From contig JACMQP010000108.1 in assembly GCA_014376915.1 (NCBI GenBank), positions 1 to 5,125 of the forward strand: a stretch of 5,125 bases of DNA, read 5' to 3'. Both the position numbers and the translations under genes were made by a program. The stretch comes from Ramlibacter sp. (GTDB lineage Bacteria; Pseudomonadota; Gammaproteobacteria; Burkholderiales; Burkholderiaceae). The notes below the pieces were generated by a model. The model saw nothing but the letters and a program-made list of their open reading frames with translations. It did no database searches and had not been told where the DNA came from. Positions 1 to 5,125 of the stretch are shown here, in pieces (positions within the stretch are counted from its first letter, which is position 1; each line of letters opens with the position of its first letter).

Positions 1-163
1 CGCTGTGACGTCGCTCAAGGAAAAGGTCGCTAAATCACCCGCTTATGCAGCTTTTCGTCAGTGGCGCTCAGACTTCATGACAGGCAAGACAGACGGTTGG
101 TCGAGCGATCGGCCGCGGCATCCCCGACACGCTGAAGCAGGTCACGCATTCAGCGCCCGACAG

Positions 164-489
164 CGGCGAGTCGTTTGGTTGTCGCCGAATAGGAAATTGC
201 TCATGGAGCAACGCATTGGATTTTCCGCAACCGCAGTGAGCGCGGCAGAGGTGGCGAACGCTGCCGGCACTCTCAGGTGTTGTTCACCGACCTGATGATG
301 CCCGGCAGCATTGGTGGGCTCGAGCTGGCGGAGGTGGCGCGTGAACGCTGCCCTTGGCTGAGGGTCATCCTGACCTCGGGCTGTTCCGATTCGGACCTGC
401 CGGCCAAACTGAGTCAAGGAAAGGCCGACACCTTTGTGCTCAAGCCCTATTCGCTGGCCGATCTGTCGCGCGCCTTCGCGACGATTTGA
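164..489 (+). pseudogene. Decayed response-regulator receiver (REC) domain
   Basis: This is a remnant of a phosphoacceptor receiver domain. The clean part starts near 277 and reads VLFTDLMMPG, where the D codon at 289-291 is the expected phosphorylation site. It continues with GLELAEVARERCP, then VILTSG carrying the conserved Thr/Ser, then FVLKPYS with the conserved Lys, and ends at a TGA at 487-489. This is the beta3 to alpha5 half of a REC fold. In this frame a stop lies at 190-192 and the bases between do not resemble REC. In the frame starting at 164 the translation RRVVWLSPNRKLLMEQ followed by GFSATAVSAAEVANAAG looks like a beta1-alpha2 half, which implies a frameshift near 272-277. In that half the acidic pair (normally DD or ED) is replaced by SP, so the domain would be inactive even if the frame were restored. 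The C-terminal REC identity is firm; the upstream half is an inference. It may have been the tail of a hybrid kinase or a stand-alone regulator. Confidence 0.7.
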
Positions 490-540
490 AGCAGCGCGCG
501 CCGCGGGCGGCGGACTCCTCCGGGCGGGCGGTGGGTTGGT

Positions 541-558
541 CGCGAGCTGTCTCTCGCG
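541..558. repeat. Short inverted repeat after the REC remnant
   Basis: CGCGAG (541-546) and CTCGCG (553-558) form a perfect 6-bp stem with a 6-base loop, in the gap between the two gene remnants. No T-run follows, so it is not a standard intrinsic terminator. The rest of the gap 490-639 shows no gene. Confidence 0.3.
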
Positions 559-639
559 TAAGGACCGTGCCGAGCCTTCAGGGCCAGCAGGATAAAGCAA
601 GCTGAGCCTGCACAAGAGAGCTCGGAGATCCGACACCGC

Positions 640-893
640 TTGAACTTCAACGTCCCGGAAGCCGAAGGCGATTCTCACCCGGCAACACTGCTGTTTGCCC
701 ATGGCTACGGCTGCGACCAGTCCCTGTGGCAGGACGTGGTGAAGGCCCTGCCGCAGACTCTGCGAGTGCTGTTCGACTGGCCCGGAGTGGGGTGTGCCGT
801 CCCCACGGCCTACGATCCCGCACGCCACCGACCCTGGAAAGACTCCGCGGTGCTGATTTCGCCGCTGCGAAGCGGCCGGTCGCATCTGCGCCC
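640..893 (+). pseudogene. 5' fragment of an RsbQ-like alpha/beta hydrolase
   Basis: The translation from the TTG at 640 gives LNFNV, then [20 protein letters not shown], then [11 protein letters not shown] and AYDPARHR. This follows the N-terminus of RsbQ and its relatives, the family that includes the plant receptors D14 and KAI2: beta strand, oxyanion-hole HGxGCDQ block, then the FD-x-x-G-x-G strand. After residue 64 (about 830) the frame reads PWKDSAV and similarity ends. One frame over, at 831-893, the sequence reads [10 protein letters not shown], which fits the TLEGYADDL-like region expected next, so a frameshift near 828-831 is likely. The nucleophile elbow (GHSxG), the Asp and the His are all absent, so about two thirds of the usual roughly 270 residues are missing. 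No ATG or GTG precedes it in frame back to a stop at 559-561, so the start is also doubtful. Positions 894-1095 contain nothing recognisable. In Bacillus subtilis RsbQ acts with the PAS phosphatase RsbP; here the likely partners are the MetOD1 protein and PAS kinase downstream. Confidence 0.75.
861..876. repeat. 6-bp hairpin with GCGA loop
   Basis: GCCGCT (861-866) and AGCGGC (871-876) are perfect complements around a GCGA tetraloop of GNRA type. It lies in the decayed end of the hydrolase remnant. No T-run follows. It could be chance in GC-rich DNA. Confidence 0.25.
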
Positions 894-1082
894 CCAAGGA
901 GACCACGCTGCGGAGCCCTGCAGGCCAAGCTTGGAGCCTGTGCTGGGCCTCGGTTGCTGTGCGATGCCGATGGCGGTTGAGATTCCAATGATGCCAACCG
1001 AGACCTCTACACGGAAGACGCGAGAAGCAGTCTGTTACTCTCACTCAGGGCCTTTCACGGACGGTTGCCGCCGCCCCCAGCC

Positions 1083-1087
1083 AGGGA
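1083..1087 (+). promoter_or_regulatory. Ribosome binding site for the MetOD1 gene
   Basis: AGGGA ends 8 bases before the ATG at 1096. This supports that ATG as the start rather than the TTG at 640, although the frame is open from 640 through to the stop at 1641. Confidence 0.6.
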
Positions 1088-1095
1088 CTTTCGCA

Positions 1096-1641
1096 ATGAA
1101 CACTTCCGCTGTTACCCCGTCAGGCACCACGACCCTGCAGGGCTTGGATATTCCGCTCGAGCGCGACGGCTTCCTGCGAAACCTGGTGCGTGAACTGGCC
1201 GGCACGTTGCAGGACGTGGTGGGTCTGGAGGAAGCCTCAGGCTTCATCAGCGTTGTAGGCCAGCGCATCGGCGAGCAGATCAATGACGACTACAAGGTCG
1301 CACTGGGTGTGCCAGAACTCAGCCGCGCGCAGGTGGCCGAGGTGCTGGTCGACCTGAAACGCCGCATCCAGGGCCGCTTCAGCATCGTCGAAGCGACCGA
1401 CGAACGCATCGTCTTCACCAACAGTGCCTGCCCCTTTGGCGACAAGGTCGCGGGGCGGCCTTCGATGTGCATGATGACCAGCAACGTCTTCGGCGTCATC
1501 ACGGCTGAGAACCTGGGCCAGGCCAAGGTGGTGCTGGAGCAGACGATCGCGCGCGGCGACGCCGCGTGCCGTGTGGTGGTCTACCTGAAGCCCAGCGCGC
1601 AGGCCCTCGCCGCCGACGGCCGCGAATACTTCAAATCCTGA
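1096..1641 (+). CDS. Methanogen output domain 1 (MetOD1)-type protein
   Basis: This is an intact 181-residue soluble protein. It resembles proteobacterial proteins annotated as methanogen output domain 1-containing, a family first defined as an output domain of archaeal signalling proteins; its biochemical role is not established. Residues 20-60 ([26 protein letters not shown] and following) look like a helical entry segment with a GLEEASGFI block. Residues 75-100 give [17 protein letters not shown], and residues 105-165 form the core: [21 protein letters not shown], and ACRVVVYL near the end. Cys112, Cys125 and Cys158 stand in the most conserved-looking motifs and could bind a metal or sense redox state; this is inference. 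There is no signal peptide or membrane segment. The kinase gene starts 29 bases after the stop, so the two are probably co-transcribed. The RsbQ-like remnant upstream is in the same frame. The product probably acts as a sensory or adaptor partner of the kinase. Family assignment is good; function is unknown. Confidence 0.8.
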   Translation: MNTSAVTPSGTTTLQGLDIPLERDGFLRNLVRELAGTLQDVVGLEEASGFISVVGQRIGEQINDDYKVALGVPELSRAQVAEVLVDLKRRIQGRFSIVEATDERIVFTNSACPFGDKVAGRPSMCMMTSNVFGVITAENLGQAKVVLEQTIARGDAACRVVVYLKPSAQALAADGREYFKS

Positions 1642-1670
1642 ACCGAGCGCCCGGCCCATGCACCAGCTTG

Positions 1671-4556
1671 ATGTCCTGGAACGTCGCGAAGGGGGCTGCC
1701 TTGCTCCTTGACGCCTTGCCCGAGGCGATGCTGCTGCTGGATGCCGGTGGCACCTTGATCTATGCCAACCGCGCGGCGGGGATCCTGCTGGGGGCCGAAC
1801 CGGCAGCGCTGCACGGTCAGCCGCTGCAGGCGCTGTGTGCCGACAGCCCCGAGCACCTGGCATCGCTGTTGCGCCAGGGCCGGCGCAGCAGCCGTTTCAC
1901 GCCCGGCCGTCTGACGCTGCAGGGCCACCCCGTGGGCGCCGACCCGCAAAGATTGCGATGCGAGCTGGCCACCGTGGTCGACGCGCAGGGCCCTGGAACA
2001 GGCACGGCGCTGATGCTCAGGCTGGTGCAACAGGCCAGCGCCACCAGCCACTTCACAGCATTGAACGAACGCATCGAGGCGCTGTCGCGCGAAGTGGCAC
2101 GTCGTCGCGGAGCCGAGGCGCTGCTGTGGGAGAAGAGCGAGTGGCTGGAGGTGGTGCTGCGCAGCATCGGCGACGCGGTCATCGCCACTGACATCGACGC
2201 CCGCGTGGTCTTCATGAACCCCACGGCGGAAGCGCTGACCGGCTGGTCGGCTGCCGAAGCCACCGGGCGGTCCTTGACCGAGGTCTTCCGTATTTTCGAT
2301 GCCGAGACGCGGGCGCCGGCCGAGGACCCTGCGCAGCGCGTTCTGACGACCGGCGCCATCGTGGGCCTGGCCAACCACACCGCGCTGCTGGCCCGCGACG
2401 GCCCGGAGTACCAGATCGCGGACAGCGCAGCGCCGATCCGGGATGGTGGCGGCCAGATCGTGGGCGTCGTGATCGCCTTCAGCGATGTCACAGCGGCCTA
2501 TCGCGCGCGCCAGGCGATGACCGCCATGACGGAGATGCACGAGCGCACCAGCGCCATGGCCAAGGTCGGGGGCTGGGAGCTCGACCTCGAGACCATGCAG
2601 CCCTACTGGTCCCCCGAGACTTGTCGGATCCATGAAGTCGATCCGCCGGTCACCCCGCCGCTGGACCGGGCGATCGCCTTCTACTCACCCGAGGCGTTGT
2701 TGACGATCCAGGCCGCCCTGCGGTCCGCCATCGACCAGGCCACGCCCTGGGATCTGGAACTGCCGCTGATCACCGCCAAGGGTCGGCACATCTGGGTCCG
2801 CACGCAGTGCTCCTGCGTCATCGATGGCGGCAAGGTGGTCCGCCTGCTTGGCGCCCTCCACGACATCACCGAGCGCAAGCAGGCGGAGGCAGCGCTGAGT
2901 GGTAGCGAACTGCGCTATCGCGAGCTGTTCGACAGCAACCCGCAACCGATGTGGGTATTCGACATTGAGACGCGGGCCTTCCTGGCGGTGAATATCGCTG
3001 CGATCCGGCAATATGGCTACAGCCGCGACGAGTTCCTTGCGATGACCATCCACGACATCGGACCGCCCGAGGAGGCAGCACGCCTGCGTCGGTATCTGGC
3101 CGGGGTGGGCACCAGCCGGCAGGACGAGGGTATCTGGGTCCACAGACGCAAGGACGGCAGCCTGATGCAGGTCGAGATCGCGTCCAGCGGTCTGGACTAC
3201 GGCAACCGGCCCTCCCGGCTCGTGCTGGTGAGGGACGTGACGGCCCGGGAGCTGGCGGAGGCGGAGAGTATTTGCCTGAACGCCGAACTCGAACGCCATC
3301 GGCACCATCTGGAAGAGCTGGTCGTCAGCCGCACCGCGGAACTGGCCGCGGCACGGCAGCAGGCCGAGGAAGCCAACCGGGCAAAGAGCGCCTTCCTGGC
3401 CAACATGAGCCACGAAATCCGCACGCCTCTGAACGCGATCGTCGGCCTGAACTATCTGATCCGGCGCGAACCCATCACGCCTGCGCAAGCCGCTCGCCTG
3501 GAGAAGATCGACGCTGCGGGCCAACATCTGCTGTCGATCATCAACGATGTACTGGACCTGTCGAAGATCGAAGCCGGGCGGGTGCAGATCGAGAACACCA
3601 ATTTCCACCTTTCGGCCGTGCTCGACAGTGTGCATTCCCTCATCGCCGAGGCCGCGCGTGCCAAGGGCCTGCGCGTCGAGATCGACGGCAATGCGGTACC
3701 GATCTGGCTGCGGGGCGACCCGACGCGGCTGCGGCAGGCCCTGTTGAACTTCGCGAGCAATGCTGTGAAGTTCACCGAGCAGGGCTCGATCGCTCTGAGG
3801 GCGAAGCTGCTGCGGACCGAAGGCGATGAACTGGTGGTCCGCTTCGCGGTCGAAGACACCGGCATCGGCATCACGCCGGAACAACTGCCTCGACTCTTCC
3901 AGGCCTTCGAGCAGGCTGATACGTCCATCACGCGAAGGTTCGGCGGCACTGGCTTGGGCCTCGCAATCAGCCAGCGGCTGGCAAGACTGATGGGTGGCGA
4001 GTGCGGGGTCGAGAGCGAGCCAGGCGAGGGCAGCACCTTCTGGTTCACCGTCCGACTGTTGCGTGGTCATGGCGTGCTGCCGGCGCAGTCATTGCACGAC
4101 ACGGCCGACGCTGAGATGCAACTGCGCCAGCGCCACCGCGGGGCGCGCATCCTCCTGGTCGAGGACAACGAGGTCAACCTCGAGGTCGCACTGGCGATGC
4201 TGCATGGCGTCGGCATGGATGTGGAGACTGCGATGGATGGCCGCGAGGCTGTGCGCTTGGCCGCCGCCGGGGTCTACGACCTCGTCTTGATGGACATGCA
4301 GATGCCCGAGATGGACGGCCTCGAGGCGACGAGCGCGATTCGGGGCCTGGCTGGTTGGAAGGCGCGGCCCATCTTGGCGCTGACGGCCAATGCGTTCGAC
4401 GAGGATCGGCAGGCCTGCGCTGCGGCTGGCATGAACGATTTCATCACCAAGCCCATGGAGGTCGGTCGGCTCTACGAAGCCTTGCTTCGCTGGCTGGACG
4501 GTGGGGCGAGTCGCGCGGCTGATGCCAGAGGGGTGGGATCCCAAACCGATTCGTAG
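1671..4556 (+). CDS. Soluble hybrid sensor histidine kinase, four PAS domains plus receiver
   Basis: The 961-residue protein reads as PAS domains at about residues 11-120, 158-274, 293-402 (PAS_3-like, ending LHDITERKQ) and 411-525 (NPQPMWVFD..., ending VLVRDVTAR). A coiled coil follows at about 526-570, then HisKA with SHEIRTPLN, where His581 (codon 3411-3413) is the autophosphorylation site. The ATPase domain shows the N box (Asn693/Asn697), G1 DTGIGI (729-734), the F box LFQAFEQAD (742-750) and G2 FGGTGLGL (757-764). The C-terminal receiver (about 826-940) has acidic Glu831/Asp832, phosphoacceptor Asp875 in LMDMQMP, Thr905 and Lys927, so every catalytic element is present. There is no membrane segment, so sensing is cytoplasmic. 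There is no Hpt or DNA-binding domain, so a separate Hpt protein or regulator must complete the relay. A short coiled coil (about 125-160) links PAS1 and PAS2. The ATG at 1671 is chosen as start, but its ribosome site is weak; the TTG at 1701 is a real alternative. The ligand is not evident. Confidence 0.93.
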   Translation: MSWNVAKGAALLLDALPEAMLLLDAGGTLIYANRAAGILLGAEPAALHGQPLQALCADSPEHLASLLRQGRRSSRFTPGRLTLQGHPVGADPQRLRCELATVVDAQGPGTGTALMLRLVQQASATSHFTALNERIEALSREVARRRGAEALLWEKSEWLEVVLRSIGDAVIATDIDARVVFMNPTAEALTGWSAAEATGRSLTEVFRIFDAETRAPAEDPAQRVLTTGAIVGLANHTALLARDGPEYQIADSAAPIRDGGGQIVGVVIAFSDVTAAYRARQAMTAMTEMHERTSAMAKVGGWELDLETMQPYWSPETCRIHEVDPPVTPPLDRAIAFYSPEALLTIQAALRSAIDQATPWDLELPLITAKGRHIWVRTQCSCVIDGGKVVRLLGALHDITERKQAEAALSGSELRYRELFDSNPQPMWVFDIETRAFLAVNIAAIRQYGYSRDEFLAMTIHDIGPPEEAARLRRYLAGVGTSRQDEGIWVHRRKDGSLMQVEIASSGLDYGNRPSRLVLVRDVTARELAEAESICLNAELERHRHHLEELVVSRTAELAAARQQAEEANRAKSAFLANMSHEIRTPLNAIVGLNYLIRREPITPAQAARLEKIDAAGQHLLSIINDVLDLSKIEAGRVQIENTNFHLSAVLDSVHSLIAEAARAKGLRVEIDGNAVPIWLRGDPTRLRQALLNFASNAVKFTEQGSIALRAKLLRTEGDELVVRFAVEDTGIGITPEQLPRLFQAFEQADTSITRRFGGTGLGLAISQRLARLMGGECGVESEPGEGSTFWFTVRLLRGHGVLPAQSLHDTADAEMQLRQRHRGARILLVEDNEVNLEVALAMLHGVGMDVETAMDGREAVRLAAAGVYDLVLMDMQMPEMDGLEATSAIRGLAGWKARPILALTANAFDEDRQACAAAGMNDFITKPMEVGRLYEALLRWLDGGASRAADARGVGSQTDS
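1689..1695 (+). promoter_or_regulatory. Strong Shine-Dalgarno inside the kinase start, possible alternative start
   Basis: AAGGGGG lies 5 bases before an in-frame TTG at 1701, while the ATG at 1671 has no clear purine-rich site before it. Starting at 1701 would remove 10 residues, leave the first PAS domain essentially whole and give a 951-residue protein. The choice between the two starts is open. Confidence 0.4.
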
Positions 4557-4875
4557 CCCTGACAGTAAGTGAAGGTCAAGTTTCTGCGGTGGACCGGTCG
4601 TTCGCCGCGAAATCGGCCTCAGCCAGGAGTGGGTTGTGAGCGCCAGCACGGTCCCGGAGGCTGCAGACGTTCGACCAAGGTCCGCGACTTGCCGGGCCGC
4701 CTACGAGGCTGAATGACCGCAATGGAGATTTCGTCGCATCGGACGGGTCGGGGGTCTACGTCGGCTGTACTTCGAGACCGGTCACTGGCCCACAGATTTT
4801 TGTGATGCCCGGGCGACCGTTAGTGGCCGAGTCCGGGCCTCCCGCGAAACGCCAGCATCGGCGCGGCCTGGCGGC
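4557..4875. other. Gene-free stretch after the kinase
   Basis: No open frame here has a convincing start, ribosome site and protein-like composition. No hairpin with a T-run marks an intrinsic terminator for the kinase operon. Two copies of the palindrome GACCGGTC occur (4592-4599 and 4776-4783). An inverted repeat CGCCAG/CTGGCG (4850-4855 and 4868-4873) lies just left of the tandem repeats that begin at 4876. The stretch reads like decayed intergenic DNA, and the left boundary of the mobile element may lie within its last few dozen bases. Confidence 0.5.
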
Positions 4876-4925
4876 CTACCGTAATGCCGAACTACTCATA
4901 ACTGGGGTCTACACATAATGGCCGT
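4876..4925 (+). repeat. Three tandem repeats of about 17 bp
   Basis: Units begin at 4876 (CTACCGTAATGCCGAA), 4892 (CTACTCATAACTGGGGT) and 4909 (CTACACATAATGGCCGT), 16, 17 and 17 bases long. All start CTAC and share a TAA core; the first and third also share TAATG-CCG. On the other strand the core reads TTATGwGTAG. The spacing and placement upstream of a recombinase gene suggest protein binding sites of iteron type, possibly for the recombinase or a transposase. The role is inferred. Confidence 0.55.
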
Positions 4926-4933
4926 TGGACTAA

Positions 4934-4947
4934 ACCGCTAACGCGGT
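4934..4947. repeat. Hairpin ACCGC-TAAC-GCGGT
   Basis: This is a perfect 5-bp stem with a 4-base loop, placed directly between the tandem repeats and a second, larger hairpin. It may be part of the element's end structure or a leader regulatory fold. Confidence 0.4.
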
Positions 4948-4949
4948 AG

Positions 4950-4989
4950 CGCCACCTCGCCGGCCTGGAATTTTCCGCCGAGGGTGGCG
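4950..4989. repeat. Longer imperfect hairpin ahead of the recombinase gene
   Basis: CGCCACC (4950-4956) and GGTGGCG (4983-4989) are perfect complements. Inside them CTCG..GGC can pair with GCCGAG with small bulges, leaving a loop around TGGAATTTTCC. It ends 75 bases before the recombinase start, so it could lie in the leader RNA or act as DNA structure at the element end. Confidence 0.45.
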
Positions 4990-5052
4990 GCTATTGCCCC
5001 GATTGGAGAACGATGCAGACGCTGTTCGCAGCATCTCATCGACTCACCAACC

Positions 5053-5057
5053 AGGAG
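5053..5057 (+). promoter_or_regulatory. Ribosome binding site for the recombinase gene
   Basis: AGGAG lies 7 bases before the ATG at 5065, an ideal spacing that fixes this start. Confidence 0.7.
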
Positions 5058-5064
5058 CACGGCC

Positions 5065-5125
5065 ATGACACCGCTACGCCAGCGGATGCTCGAAGACATG
5101 AGCATTCGCAACTTCACCCAGAACA
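5065..5125 (+). CDS. Tyrosine recombinase / phage-type integrase, N-terminal fragment
   Basis: Only 20 codons are inside the window. The translation begins MTPLRQRMLEDM and continues SIRNFTQN, matching the typical start of the SAM-like core-binding domain of tyrosine recombinases that accompany IS91-family transposases (pattern xPLRQRMxEDMxxRxxxxxT). This domain grips the DNA site. The catalytic domain with the R-H-R-Y residues would lie beyond the right edge, so activity cannot be judged. The strong ribosome site and the repeats and hairpins just upstream suggest it is the first gene of a mobile element. The gene is cut by the window edge, not visibly broken. Confidence 0.75.
   Translation, partial: MTPLRQRMLEDMSIRNFTQN

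Larger units (their letters stand above)
4876..5125 (+). mobile_element. Left end of an IS91-type element carrying a tyrosine recombinase (partial)
   Basis: The segment combines tandem repeats, two hairpins and the start of a recombinase gene, which together suggest the non-coding leader and first gene of a mobile element. Recombinases with this N-terminus often precede a Y2 (HUH) transposase of the IS91 family. That second gene would lie beyond the window, so the family call rests on the recombinase alone. The left boundary is not defined by a visible target duplication; IS91 elements do not make one. Confidence 0.5.

Noticed and set aside
111..140. GRGIPDTLKQ in a third frame upstream of the REC remnant, resembling an ATPase G1 box of a histidine kinase
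   Set aside because: The match is short, and there is no F box or G2 box between it and the REC remnant. It is probably chance.
977..1011. TTGAGA followed by TCTACA as a promoter for the MetOD1-kinase pair
   Set aside because: The spacing is about 23 bases and the -10 match is poor, so it is not supportable as a sigma-70 promoter.
142..1044. 300-codon open frame on the reverse strand across the remnants
   Set aside because: The translation has no recognisable motif and low-complexity Arg/Ala/Pro runs, whereas the + strand shows REC and hydrolase similarity.
2685..4070. Long open frame on the reverse strand opposite the kinase (461 codons)
   Set aside because: It is a mirror of the GC-rich codon pattern of the kinase; its translation is rich in Q, R, H and D with no domain, and the + strand has every kinase motif.
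4889..4892. GAAC next to the second tandem repeat as an IS91-type target tetranucleotide
   Set aside because: A four-base match is expected by chance, it falls inside the repeat array, and its orientation relative to the recombinase gene does not fit the known insertion rule.
5013..5125. Small open frame starting at the ATG at 5013 with a GGAGA ribosome-site-like sequence, overlapping the recombinase start
   Set aside because: Its product resembles nothing known, and the recombinase frame from 5065 has both a better site and a family match. A short leader peptide cannot be excluded.

Overview
The window is GC-rich proteobacterial DNA. The protein families, the codon use and the gene order look most like Burkholderiales (Leptothrix/Rubrivivax/Ideonella-type Betaproteobacteria). 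This assignment is an inference from family resemblance; no ribosomal or other marker gene is present.

Left part (1-1095): decayed signalling genes. Positions about 164-489 hold a broken response-regulator receiver domain. Its C-terminal half is clean and ends at a stop at 487-489. Its N-terminal half seems to continue upstream in a different frame and lacks the usual acidic pair. Positions 640 to about 893 hold the first third of an RsbQ-like alpha/beta hydrolase, with a recognisable [10 protein letters not shown] block. The similarity then shifts frame and stops before the nucleophile elbow. Positions 894-1095 hold no recognisable gene.

Centre (1096-4556): two intact, closely spaced genes on the + strand. 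The first encodes a 181-residue protein of the kind annotated as 'methanogen output domain 1' (MetOD1), with three conserved-looking cysteines. After 29 bases comes a large soluble hybrid histidine kinase (961 residues from the ATG at 1671) with the layout PAS-PAS-PAS-PAS-HisKA-HATPase-receiver. All catalytic motifs are visible. There is no membrane segment, Hpt domain or DNA-binding output.

Right part (4557-5125): about 320 bases without a convincing gene, then what appears to be the left end of a mobile element. It has three tandem repeats of about 17 bp (4876-4925), two hairpins (4934-4947 and 4950-4989), a good ribosome binding site, and the first 20 codons of a tyrosine recombinase of the type found with IS91-family transposases. 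The window ends inside that gene.

Working model (inference): an RsbQ-like hydrolase, a MetOD1 protein and a multi-PAS hybrid kinase formed one small-molecule or redox signalling module. This recalls the RsbQ/RsbP hydrolase-PAS pairing of Bacillus subtilis. Here the hydrolase has been lost, and a mobile element lies just downstream of the surviving pair.
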